Below are positions 25,624 through 33,893 of a stretch of 64,000 nt of DNA, piece after piece. The stretch's first letter is position 1, and every line of letters begins with the position of its first letter. The DNA is taken from NCBI RefSeq assembly GCF_006539505.1, contig NZ_BJND01000020.1, forward strand, positions 124,001 through 188,000. The letters are read 5' to 3'. The DNA is from Streptomyces spinoverrucosus. GTDB taxonomy: Bacteria > Actinomycetota > Actinomycetes > Streptomycetales > Streptomycetaceae. Below the pieces are notes generated by a model, which saw only the letters and a list, made by a program, of their open reading frames with translations, did no database searches and had not been told where the DNA came from. A program made the position numbers and the translations under genes.

Positions 25624-26694
25624 TTACGGCCTGATGTCGTACAGGACGTTGAACGGGTCGTCCGCCGTGGAGCGGGCCACGTCGCTGAAGCCCGCCTCGG
25701 CGCAGAGACTGCGGACCACCGCCTCCGGCATGCCGCACGTGCCGAGGGCGGCGCCGTCGTTCGCGAGGGAGGTGGTCATGCAGTAGAACATGCTGAAACC
25801 GTAGAACATCGTCGCCACCGGGCCCACGTTGTCCTGGGGCCGGTCCTCGCAGTTGATCTCCAGCATCAGGTAGTCGCCGTCGTCCTTCGTCGCGGCCCTG
25901 ATGGCGGCGAGCAGCCGCTTCGGTTGGGCGGAGTCGTGGATGACGTCGAAGGTGGTGATGAGGTCGTACCGCCCGGGGAGGCCCTGGGCGGCATCGACCG
26001 TCTCGAAGGTCACGCGGTCGGTGACACCGGCCCGCTCCGCGTTCTGGCGGGCACGTTCCACCTGGACCGGGAAGTTGTCGAAACCGGTGAAACGCGAGCG
26101 GGGAAACGCCTGGGCGAGCACGATCAGCGCGCGGCCGGCGCCGCATCCCACGTCCGCGACGTCAATGCCCCGTTCCAGCTTCTCCACGACGTGGGGGAAG
26201 GTGCTCAGCCAGTCGTCGACCATCACGCTCTCGAACCAGCTCCCCGTGAAACGGCTCATGCCGTCCCACAGGATGTCCGGGTATTCGCTCTGCTGTACGC
26301 CGCCCCCACGCCGAAACGCCTCGCACAGTCGCTCGTACGGCGCCAGCGCGGCGGGCACCATCTGGTAGACGCCGCCGAGGAACATGGGCCCCGACTCGTC
26401 GGCCAGGGCCGGGGCGTGCTCCGCGGGGAGGGCGAAGCGCCCGGGCTCCGGTTCCTCCAGATAGCCCGCTGCGGTGAGGCCGCGCAGCCACTCGCGCACA
26501 TAACGCTCATTCAGATCGAGACGGTCCGCGAGGTCCTGGCTGTTGGCGGGGCCATGGGCCACGAGGTCCTTGAACAGGCCCAGCCTGTCGCCCAGATGGC
26601 ACAACCCGACCGTCATCATCCCACTGAGGTCCCCGAGCGCCTTCTCCATGAAGGCCTCGACCTTCGCCTCGTCCACCTCGCGCGGTGCCGCCAT
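25624..26694 (-). CDS. Class I SAM-dependent methyltransferase with N-terminal winged helix
   Basis: A 356-residue methyltransferase. The N-terminal ~110 residues form a dimerisation/winged-helix module like those of natural-product O-methyltransferases (LGLFKDLVAHGPANSQDLADRL, YVREWLRGLTAAGYLEE). The Rossmann SAM motif is VADVGCGAGRALIVLAQAFP near 175, followed by acidic F-x-G-x-D (FTGFDNF) and the post-II motif DLITTFDVIHDSAQP. The second of two adjacent ATG codons (26694) is chosen because GGAGG lies 6 nt upstream. It precedes the gluconolactonase-like gene by 22 nt. The methyl acceptor is unknown. Confidence 0.85.
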   Translation of the reverse strand: MAAPREVDEAKVEAFMEKALGDLSGMMTVGLCHLGDRLGLFKDLVAHGPANSQDLADRLDLNERYVREWLRGLTAAGYLEEPEPGRFALPAEHAPALADESGPMFLGGVYQMVPAALAPYERLCEAFRRGGGVQQSEYPDILWDGMSRFTGSWFESVMVDDWLSTFPHVVEKLERGIDVADVGCGAGRALIVLAQAFPRSRFTGFDNFPVQVERARQNAERAGVTDRVTFETVDAAQGLPGRYDLITTFDVIHDSAQPKRLLAAIRAATKDDGDYLMLEINCEDRPQDNVGPVATMFYGFSMFYCMTTSLANDGAALGTCGMPEAVVRSLCAEAGFSDVARSTADDPFNVLYDIRP

Positions 26695-27012
26695 CATGTT
26701 CCTCCTCGCCGTCGAGCACGATCGCGGAGAACGACCGTTCGGCAAGCCAAACACCGGGCTGCTGCGTCGTCCGTCAGCCACGGCGACGGGACGCGTGAAG
26801 TCCACTCCGCGGGAGGGGTGACGGCCGACCGAACGCTGCTTCAGGGAACGTCGAGCGGCCCTGGCGGAGTTGCTCCGCCTCGATGCGGATCTTCGCCTTG
26901 CCTACTCGACCCGGGATACGGAGGAAGGTCAAGGGTTGTTCAATCCCTGGGTATCCTGCTTGTCGCACATCATGTGCAAGTAAGGTTTCCAGGCAATAAG
27001 GGTGTGGGGCTC
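26695..27012. other. Divergent promoter region, 318 nt
   Basis: It lies between the methyltransferase (minus) and the ABC importer operon (plus). No credible gene is present. The importer side is locally less GC-rich (26930-27000) and holds the palindrome at 26965-26977. Confidence 0.5.
26965..26977. promoter_or_regulatory. Palindrome upstream of the peptide/nickel ABC operon
   Basis: GCACATCATGTGC is a perfect 13-bp palindrome around a central C, 36 nt upstream of the substrate-binding protein start. Its place fits an operator for a metal or nutrient regulator. It does not match any consensus I know with certainty. Confidence 0.45.
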
Positions 27013-28602
27013 ATGACGTCGACCCGTCGAATACGAGGTGCCGCCGTCGCGGTGGCGGTGGTGGCCGGGGTCGCCGCCTGTTCCGCGCCCAGCGAGGGTG
27101 GGAGTGGTGGCAGTTCCGCCGAATCCGTCGTGATCGGCGTGGGCTCCGAGCCGGACACGCTCAGCCCGCTGCTCGGCTACGGCAAGGACGGCAACTCCAA
27201 GATCTTCGACGGGCTGCTCGCGCGGGACGCCCACCTGGAGCTGAAGCCCGCCCTGGCGAAGTCGCTTCCCGAGGTCGCCGACGACGGCCTCACCTACACG
27301 TACACCCTGCGCGAGGGCGTGCAGTTCAGCGACGGCGAACCGCTGACGGCCGCCGACGTGGTCTTCACGTACCGGACCATCCTGGACGAGAAGACCAACA
27401 ACACGGCCAGGAGCGAACTGGACGCCGTCAAGGACGTCCGGGCGAGCGGTGACGACAAGGTCGTCTTCACGCTGAAGTACCCGTACGCGCCCTTCGCCGG
27501 GCGCACGGTGCTGCCCATCGTCCCCGAGCACATCGCGGGGAAGCAGGATCCCAACACCGGCTCCTTCAACACCGAGCCGGTCGGCACCGGACCGTACGTC
27601 CTCTCCGCCTGGAGCAAGGGCGAGAAACTCACCTTCAAGGCCAACCCGAACTACTGGGGCGGCGCGCCGAAGGTGAAGACGTTCACCATGGCCGTCATCG
27701 CGGACGACAACGTACGCGCCACCCGGCTGCGTTCCGGCGACCTGGACGGCGCGGTCCTCCCGCCCAACCTCGCCGCCACCTTCAAGAGCGACACGGGCAT
27801 GAAGTCGTACCAGGCGAGGTCATACGACTTCCGTGCCGTCACCCTCCCGACGGCCGACAAGGTGACCGGCGACCGCGCGATCCGGCAGGCGCTCGATGCC
27901 GCCGTGGACCGGAAGGCCATGGTCGACAAGATCCTCGACGGCGCGGGCACACCGGCGTACGGGCCGCTGCCCGTGGACGATCCCTCGTTCGCCAAGGGGA
28001 TCGAGCGTGAGCAGGACCTGGGCAAGGCCAAGCGGATTCTCGACGAGGCGGGGTGGAAGGCAGGCAAGGACGGCATCCGCGCCAAGGACGGACAGCGGGC
28101 CGCGTTCACCCTGCTCTACCCCTCCGGTGACAAGGTCCGCCAGGACCATGCCCTCGCCTACGCCTCCGACGCCAAGAAGGCCGGTATCGACGTGACGGTG
28201 GAGAGCGCGACCTGGGAGGTCATCGAACCGCGGATGAAGGACGACGCGGTCCTCGCGGGCTTCGGCAGCACCGGCGACCCCGACTTCGGCCTCTACACGC
28301 TGCTGCACTCCTCGCTCGCCGGAGACGGCTTCAACAACATGGCGCACTACGACAACCCGGCCGTGGACCAGGCCCTGGACACCGGCCGCCGCACCCAGGA
28401 ACCGGCCGAGCGGAAGGCCGCTTACGCCGCGCTCCAGCGCGAGCTTGTGAAGGACCCCGGCTACACCTTCCTCACCCACATCGACCACCTCTACGTACTC
28501 GCGGACCGGTGGGACGGTCTGACCACGCAGCTCGAACCGCACGAGCACGGCTTCGCCAGCGGGCCGTGGTGGAACATCGAGGACTGGCAGCCCAAGAAGT
28601 GA
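27013..28602 (+). CDS. Peptide/nickel-type ABC substrate-binding lipoprotein
   Basis: Family-5 extracellular solute-binding protein of 529 residues. The signal ends with lipobox V-A-A-C (Cys about residue 24). Family strings are VGSEPDTLSPLLGYGKDG, LTYTYTLREGVQFSDGEPLTAADVVFTY near 95, VGTGPYVLSAWSKGEKLTFKANPNYW near 190 and IRQALDAAVDRKAMV near 290. It is the first gene of a five-gene coupled importer operon (binding protein, two permeases, two ATPases). NikA-like nickel import is one possibility and small peptides another; sequence alone does not decide. ATG at 27013 marks the signal-peptide start. Confidence 0.88.
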   Translation: MTSTRRIRGAAVAVAVVAGVAACSAPSEGGSGGSSAESVVIGVGSEPDTLSPLLGYGKDGNSKIFDGLLARDAHLELKPALAKSLPEVADDGLTYTYTLREGVQFSDGEPLTAADVVFTYRTILDEKTNNTARSELDAVKDVRASGDDKVVFTLKYPYAPFAGRTVLPIVPEHIAGKQDPNTGSFNTEPVGTGPYVLSAWSKGEKLTFKANPNYWGGAPKVKTFTMAVIADDNVRATRLRSGDLDGAVLPPNLAATFKSDTGMKSYQARSYDFRAVTLPTADKVTGDRAIRQALDAAVDRKAMVDKILDGAGTPAYGPLPVDDPSFAKGIEREQDLGKAKRILDEAGWKAGKDGIRAKDGQRAAFTLLYPSGDKVRQDHALAYASDAKKAGIDVTVESATWEVIEPRMKDDAVLAGFGSTGDPDFGLYTLLHSSLAGDGFNNMAHYDNPAVDQALDTGRRTQEPAERKAAYAALQRELVKDPGYTFLTHIDHLYVLADRWDGLTTQLEPHEHGFASGPWWNIEDWQPKK

Positions 28603-29591
28603 CGCCCCTGCCCTGGGGAGCGATGGCACGCCTGGCGGGACGGCGGGCCCTGTTCGCCGTCCCCGTCCTCCTCGTCGTGACGTTCGGCGTGTTCGCCATC
28701 GCCGCCGCCTCCCCGTTCGATCCCGTCAAGGCGTACGCCGGCACGGCCGCGCTCGGCGCCGACCAGGAGACCCTGGACCGGCTGCGCGACAACCTCGGTG
28801 TGGACCAGCCCTTTCCCGCCCGCTGGTGTGAGTGGCTGACCTCGGCGCTCACCGGTGACCTGGGCCATTCCAGCGTGCTGCGGCAGCCGGTGGCCCAGGT
28901 GATCGGGGAACGTCTGGTGTGGTCCTCGCTGCTCTGCGCGGTCGCGTTCGCGGTGGCCGTGCTCACCGGAACGCTGCTCGGTGTACTCGCCGCCCGCCGT
29001 CCCGGGTCGATGCTCGACCGGGCCGTCACCTCGCTCGCGTACACCCTGGAGGCCGCACCGGTCTTCTGGATCGCCCTGCTCGCCGTCTGGCTGTTCGCGC
29101 TGCAACTCGATGTTCTCCCGGCGGGCGGACTGACGGACACCGGCAGCGAACAGGTCACCCCGGGGCAGGTCGCGAGCCACCTCGTGCTGCCCGCCGGTGT
29201 GCTCGCCGTGTCCCAGCTCCCCTGGTTCGCCCTCTATGTGCGACAGGGAGTCGGCGACGCCCTGGCGGAGGATCCGGTCCGTGGCGCCCGCGCCCGGGGG
29301 CTGAGCGAACGTACCGTCCTGCTCGGGCACGCCCTGCGCTCCGGGCTGCTGCCGGTGCTCACCCTGATCGGCTCCCGCGTTCCCGAACTCATCACCGGAG
29401 CACTGCTGGTGGAGAGTGTCTTCAGCTGGCCGGGCATCGCCGCGGCCACCGTCGAGGCGGCCACCGCCGTCGACTTCCCGCTGCTCGCCGCCCTGACCAC
29501 CCCCGCCACCGCCGCGGTCCTCGTCGGCAACCTGCTCGCCGACCTGCTGTACGGACTGTTCGACCCGAGGGTGAAGCTCAGTGACATGTGA
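28599..29591 (+). CDS. ABC permease, DppB/NikB type
   Basis: First inner-membrane subunit of the importer, 330 residues, six predicted helices starting with ALFAVPVLLVVTFGVFAIAAAS. Family strings are LRDNLGVDQPFPARWCEWL, LTGDLGHSSVLRQPV near 85 and the docking loop DALAEDPVRGARARGLSERTVL near 230. GTG at 28599 overlaps the upstream stop (GTGA). An ATG eight codons later (28623) has GGGGAG only 2 nt away, which is too close for a good start. It is coupled to the next permease. Confidence 0.88.
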   Translation: MTPLPWGAMARLAGRRALFAVPVLLVVTFGVFAIAAASPFDPVKAYAGTAALGADQETLDRLRDNLGVDQPFPARWCEWLTSALTGDLGHSSVLRQPVAQVIGERLVWSSLLCAVAFAVAVLTGTLLGVLAARRPGSMLDRAVTSLAYTLEAAPVFWIALLAVWLFALQLDVLPAGGLTDTGSEQVTPGQVASHLVLPAGVLAVSQLPWFALYVRQGVGDALAEDPVRGARARGLSERTVLLGHALRSGLLPVLTLIGSRVPELITGALLVESVFSWPGIAAATVEAATAVDFPLLAALTTPATAAVLVGNLLADLLYGLFDPRVKLSDM

Positions 29592-30502
29592 CGTTGGTGA
29601 CTTCCATGGCTGATACCGCAGTTGAGAACGGGATTCGGCCCGGCACCGTATGGCGCTCCGCCGGTCCCGCGCGCCGCTCGACCCGCACGCTGCGCGTACG
29701 GGTGTCCGCCGCGCTGGTGGCCCTGACCGTCCTCGCCGTCGTGCTCGTCCCGCCGCTGGTGCAGCTCGACCAGCAGGCCGTCGATCTGGCCGCCAAGCTG
29801 CAACCGCCGTCTTGGGCGCACCCGTTCGGCACCGACGACGTCGGCCGGGACCTGCTGCTGCGCTGCGTGTACGGCCTGCGGGTCTCGCTGCTCGTCGGTG
29901 TGGCGGCGGCGCTGACGGCGACCGTGGTCGGCACCGCCGTCGGGGCCACCGCCGGTGCCGTGGGCGGCTGGGTCGACCGGGGCATCATGCGCCTGGTCGA
30001 CACCGTCTCGTCGGTACCCCACCTGTTGCTCGGCATCTTCATCGTCGCGATGTTCCGGCCAGGTGTCTGGCCGGTGGTCGTCTCGGTCGCGCTCACCCAC
30101 TGGCTGTCGACGGCACGCATCGTCCGCGCCGAGGTACTCTCCCTGCGCTCGCGCCCGTACATCGACGCCGCCGTCTCCGGGGGCGCCTCGCGGTGGCGGG
30201 TGGCGGTACGGCACCTGCTGCCCGGTGTGCTGCCGCAGGCCGCGCTCGCCGCCGTACTGATGGTGCCGCACGCCATGTGGCACGAGTCGGCCCTGTCCTT
30301 CCTCGGGCTGGGGCTGCCCACGCACACGGCAAGCCTGGGCACCCTCATCCAGACCGCGCGGGGCTCGCTGCTGGCCGGGCAGTGGTGGCCGACGCTCTTC
30401 CCCGGCCTGTTCATCATCGTGCCCACCCTCGCCCTCGCCGGACTCGCCGGCGCCTGGCGGGAGCGCATCAATCCCCGCCGCCGATCGGAGCTGATGCTGT
30501 GA
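29588..30502 (+). CDS. ABC permease, DppC/NikC type
   Basis: Second permease, 304 residues. HPFGTDDVGRDLLLRCVYGLRVSLLVG near residue 75 is the defining DppC/NikC signature, and the docking loop reads SRPYIDAAVSGGASRWRVAVRHLLP near 195. The hydrophilic first ~35 residues are longer than typical. GTG at 29588 shares bases with the upstream stop; ATG at 29606 is an alternative without a clear ribosome site. The stop overlaps the next GTG. Confidence 0.88.
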   Translation: MTLVTSMADTAVENGIRPGTVWRSAGPARRSTRTLRVRVSAALVALTVLAVVLVPPLVQLDQQAVDLAAKLQPPSWAHPFGTDDVGRDLLLRCVYGLRVSLLVGVAAALTATVVGTAVGATAGAVGGWVDRGIMRLVDTVSSVPHLLLGIFIVAMFRPGVWPVVVSVALTHWLSTARIVRAEVLSLRSRPYIDAAVSGGASRWRVAVRHLLPGVLPQAALAAVLMVPHAMWHESALSFLGLGLPTHTASLGTLIQTARGSLLAGQWWPTLFPGLFIIVPTLALAGLAGAWRERINPRRRSELML

Positions 30503-31914
30503 CCGAGCGATTGCCGCAGGGTGCGGCCGGACGATTGCCGGAACGACTGGCCGAGGGTAGGCCTCAACAACTGGCCGAGGGTAGGCCTCAACAACTGGCC
30601 GAGGGTACGCCTCAGCGAGCCGTCGAGGGCGTCGCCCAGGAGCGGGTCGACCTCGTCGGGTTCCAGGCCGAGCGACCAACCCAACCACCGGCCGATCGGC
30701 TGCCCGAACAACCGGCCGAGGGCACGTCTCATCGCCCCGCCGAGCGGCCAACGCAGCAACCTGCCGGGCAACTGCCGGAGCAACAGGGCGAGCGACCAGC
30801 CAAACCACTGCCAGAGCACCCCACCGAACGACCAACCCAGCCACCGGCCGAACGCCTGCCGGAACAACCGGCCGAAGGCACACCTCAACGACCCGCCGAA
30901 CGACCGCCCGTCCTGGCGGTGCGCGGGCTCTCGGTGCGGTTCCTCATGCCCGGCGGGCGCCGCGTCGCCGCTGTCGCCGACGCGCACTTCGATGTGGCGG
31001 CCGGTGAGTGTCTGGCCCTGATCGGCGAGAGCGGCTGCGGCAAGTCCGTTCTCGCCTCCGCCCTGCTCGGTCTGCTCCCGGCCAACGCCCAGACCGCGGG
31101 CGAGGCCCGGCTCGGCGGCATCGACCTGCTCTCCGCCGGTGAACGGACCCTCGCGCGCCGGGTGCGGGGCCGTCTGATCGGGCTCATCCCGCAGAGCCCG
31201 GCCGCGCACCTCACCCCCGTCCGCACCATCCGTTCCCAGCTGGAGGAGACGGTCGCGGAACTGACCGGCGTCCGTGGCCAGGCCGCCCGGCGTGCGGCCG
31301 CCGAGGCGGTCGCCGACCGTGCGGCGTTCCCCTTGGACCACCTCGACCGCTACCCGCACCAGCTCTCCGGCGGTCTCGCCCAGCGCGCCGCCACCGCGCT
31401 CGCCCTCGTCGGCGACACGCCCCTGCTGCTCGCCGACGAGCCGACGACGGGGCTGGACCGCGACCTGGTGGACCGCACCGTCGACGAACTGCGCCGCCAC
31501 ATCGACCGCCCGGACGCGGCGAACAGCGGCGGACGCGCCCTGCTCATGATCACCCACGACCTGGCGGCAGCCGAACGCATCGCCGACCGGATCGCCGTCA
31601 TGTACGCCGGTCGTATCGTCGAACTCGCGGACGCCACGGCGTTCTTCGGCTCACCCGGCCCCCGCCACCCCTACAGCCGTGGCCTCCTCCAGGCCCTCCC
31701 CGACCGCGCCTTCACCCCCATCCCCGGCCTGCCCCCGGAGCTCGGCGACCTCCCCGACGGCTGCGCCTTCGCCGCCCGCTGCGACCGCGCCAGCGACACC
31801 TGCGCCGCACTGCCGCCCATGACCGAAGACGTCGCCTGCCACCACCCCCTCGCAGGTCACGGCCCGGAGCACCCGCGCCCCGCCGCACCGGCCCCCGAGG
31901 ACATCCGTGCTTGA
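30499..31914 (+). CDS. ABC ATPase (DppD/NikD type) with N-terminal Pro/Gln/Glu repeat extension
   Basis: A 471-residue ATPase whose nucleotide-binding domain begins only at about residue 136 (PVLAVRGLSVRFLMPGG). Walker A is GESGCGKS near 175, the signature LSGGLAQR near 293 and Walker B LLLADEPTTGLD near 308. The C-terminal oligopeptide-type segment contains three cysteines (GCAFAARCDRASDTC). The first ~135 residues are charged low-complexity sequence made of repeats such as LAEGRPQQ and ERPTQPPA(D/E)RLPEQPAEGT. The GTG at 30499 overlaps the permease stop (GTGA), so the extension is in-frame and translated unless an internal start is used. No good internal start is visible before the domain. 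Confidence 0.85.
   Translation: MTERLPQGAAGRLPERLAEGRPQQLAEGRPQQLAEGTPQRAVEGVAQERVDLVGFQAERPTQPPADRLPEQPAEGTSHRPAERPTQQPAGQLPEQQGERPAKPLPEHPTERPTQPPAERLPEQPAEGTPQRPAERPPVLAVRGLSVRFLMPGGRRVAAVADAHFDVAAGECLALIGESGCGKSVLASALLGLLPANAQTAGEARLGGIDLLSAGERTLARRVRGRLIGLIPQSPAAHLTPVRTIRSQLEETVAELTGVRGQAARRAAAEAVADRAAFPLDHLDRYPHQLSGGLAQRAATALALVGDTPLLLADEPTTGLDRDLVDRTVDELRRHIDRPDAANSGGRALLMITHDLAAAERIADRIAVMYAGRIVELADATAFFGSPGPRHPYSRGLLQALPDRAFTPIPGLPPELGDLPDGCAFAARCDRASDTCAALPPMTEDVACHHPLAGHGPEHPRPAAPAPEDIRA
30547..30906 (+). repeat. Coding direct repeats in the ATPase N-terminal extension
   Basis: A 24-bp unit (30547-30570) is repeated exactly at 30571-30594 and again with changes at 30595-30618, encoding LAEGRPQQ twice and then LAEGTPQR. 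An 81-nt unit at 30670-30750 recurs at 30826-30906, encoding two 27-residue copies that differ at about four positions. All periods are multiples of three, so the frame is kept. Confidence 0.85.
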
Positions 31915-32587
31915 ACTACGCGCCATCACCGCCGGATACGACCGTCACGCACCCGTCGTACGGAACGCCTCCCTGACCCTCGCGCCCGGCGAGGCCGTCG
32001 GCCTGCTCGGCCCCAGCGGTTGCGGCAAGTCCACCCTCGCCCGCGTCGCCGCCCTCCTGCACCGCCCCGACTCCGGCACCCTGCTCCTGGACGGCGTCCC
32101 CGTACGGCACTGGCGCCACCGCGCACCCCGCGAGCTGCGCACCGCGTTCGGCGTCGTCTTCCAGCAGCCCAGGCTCTCGGCGGACCCCCGGCTACGGCTC
32201 ACCGACCTGATCGCCGAACCGCTGCGCGCCACCGGCCGCCGCGCGGAGATACCCCAGCGAGTCGCCGAGCTGGCCACCACCGTCGGCCTCACCCCCGACC
32301 TGCTGGGCAGACAGCCCCACGAAGTCAGCGACGGCCAGCTCCAACGCGCCTGCCTCGCCCGTGCTCTCGTCCTGCGGCCCCGCTGGCTGGTGTGCGATGA
32401 GATGACCGCGATGCTCGACGCCTCCACCACCGCCGCCCTGGTCGCGGTCGTCGAGGAGTACCGCGCCACCACCGGCGCGGGCCTGCTCACCGTCGGCCAC
32501 GACCGCACCCTCCTGCACCGCTGGTGCGACCGCACGGTCCCCTGGGAGGCGGTGTGCGGGGAGGAGCCGGTGCCCGCAGGGTCCTGA
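31907..32587 (+). CDS. ABC ATPase, DppF/NikE type, atypical signature
   Basis: Second ATPase of the importer, 226 residues, compact for the DppF class and lacking the usual C-terminal extension. Walker A is GPSGCGKST near residue 35, the Q-loop is VVFQQPRLS near 85, and Walker B is LVCDEMTAMLD near 165 with H-loop GHDRTL. The signature reads VSDGQLQR instead of LSGGQ; the second serine-glycine change is unusual but tolerated in some family members. GTG at 31907 overlaps the preceding stop. It is the last gene of the operon. Confidence 0.85.
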   Translation: MLELRAITAGYDRHAPVVRNASLTLAPGEAVGLLGPSGCGKSTLARVAALLHRPDSGTLLLDGVPVRHWRHRAPRELRTAFGVVFQQPRLSADPRLRLTDLIAEPLRATGRRAEIPQRVAELATTVGLTPDLLGRQPHEVSDGQLQRACLARALVLRPRWLVCDEMTAMLDASTTAALVAVVEEYRATTGAGLLTVGHDRTLLHRWCDRTVPWEAVCGEEPVPAGS

Positions 32588-32681
32588 ACCGCCACGCCCG
32601 CCGCACATGTGGCACACGCCACAACAAGGGCCGGAACCCGGAAGCGGTTCGGGCCGACTGCTCTTGCTGGGAGGTGCGTCT

Positions 32682-33893
32682 GTGACGACGGGTCGGAGTG
32701 GGACAGGGACGGCTGCCGAGGTGGGCGAAGCGAGGGCGGGCGGCGGTGCCTTGACCGCGTTGCTGACCTGCGCCATGGCCTTCTCGATGATGCAGTTGTT
32801 CCTGCTGGGGGCCCTGGGCCCGCGACTGGTGGACGAACTCGGCGTCTCCCCGACCGTGCTGGGGCTGACGACGACCGTCGGGTTCGCGACCGCGACCGTG
32901 CTCTCGCCCGTCGGCGGGCGGGTGGTGGACCGGGTGGGGCCTCGTCGGTGTCTGGTCGCGCTGCTGGCGGTGTCGGCGCTGGCGCTGGCGCTCATCGGGG
33001 CGGCGCCCGGCGCCGGTTTCCTGCTGGCGGCGGTCGCACTCGGCGGGCTGCCGCAGGCGCTGGCCAACCCGGCCACGAACAAGGCGATCCTGGCCGCCGT
33101 ACCGCCTGCCCGGCGCGGCTCGGTGACGGGGACGAAGCAGTCGGGGGTGCAGCTCGGAGCGTTCGCGGCCGGGCTGCCACTCGCGGCGCTCGCCGGCCTC
33201 GCGGGGTGGCGGGCAGCGGTGTGGACGGCGGCGGGCGCCGCGGTCGTGGCGGCCGTGTGGGCGGCGCGGGCGCTGGCCGGCGATCCGCCCGCGAAGTCCA
33301 CCCCGGCGACCTGGGTGCCGCGCGGCATGATCGCCTGGCTGATGGTCTTCTCGCTGCTGCTGGGCTGCGGCATCGCTTCCGTGAACACGTATCTGGCGCT
33401 GTACGGCGTTCAGCGGCTCGGTCTCGGCCCGACCGCGGCGGGCGCGCTGGTGGCCGTGCTGGGCGTGGCAGGGATCGCCGGGCGGGTCGGCTGGTCGAAG
33501 GTCGCGGGCCGCCCCGGCTGGTCGGTGTGGCTGCCGGGTCTGCTGGCCGCCGGGGCGGTGGGGGCAGCGCTGCTCCTGGCCGTCTCCTCGTACGCCCCTC
33601 CGCTCGCCTGGGCCGCCGCCGTGGCCGTGGGGGTCTTCGCGGTCGCCGCGAACGCGGTGTCGATGGTCCTGGTGATGCAGCGTGCCGCTCCCGGCCGGGC
33701 GGGCCAGGACTCCGCGCTGGTCTCGGCCGGGTTCTTCGCCGGGTTCGCGATCGGGCCGCCGCTGTTCGGTCTGCTGGCGGAAGCCGGACGGTACGGGGCC
33801 GGGTGGGGGCTCGTGGCGGGCGAGTTCGCGGGCGCGGGAGCGGTCGCCGTGCTGTGGGCGCTGCGGGAACGTCGTACGGCCGTACGGACATGA
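32682..33893 (+). CDS. MFS transporter
   Basis: A 403-residue major facilitator with twelve predicted helices. The loop between helices 2 and 3 has VGGRVVDRVGPRRCLVAL near residue 75, the MFS G-x3-D-R-x-G-R-R motif. PARRGSVTGTKQSGVQLGAF near 145 resembles the CynX/NimT-like branch. GTG at 32682 is fixed by GGGAGG 7 nt upstream; the longer frame starting at 32607 lacks one. The stop overlaps the ATG of the GH88-like gene (ATGA), so cargo may be a sugar or the product of that enzyme. A 13-nt motif shared with two other promoters lies at 32654-32666. Confidence 0.8.
   Translation: MTTGRSGTGTAAEVGEARAGGGALTALLTCAMAFSMMQLFLLGALGPRLVDELGVSPTVLGLTTTVGFATATVLSPVGGRVVDRVGPRRCLVALLAVSALALALIGAAPGAGFLLAAVALGGLPQALANPATNKAILAAVPPARRGSVTGTKQSGVQLGAFAAGLPLAALAGLAGWRAAVWTAAGAAVVAAVWAARALAGDPPAKSTPATWVPRGMIAWLMVFSLLLGCGIASVNTYLALYGVQRLGLGPTAAGALVAVLGVAGIAGRVGWSKVAGRPGWSVWLPGLLAAGAVGAALLLAVSSYAPPLAWAAAVAVGVFAVAANAVSMVLVMQRAAPGRAGQDSALVSAGFFAGFAIGPPLFGLLAEAGRYGAGWGLVAGEFAGAGAVAVLWALRERRTAVRT

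Noticed and set aside
30547..30906. CRISPR-like array
   Set aside because: The repeats are contiguous without unique spacers and keep a coding frame inside an ABC ATPase gene.
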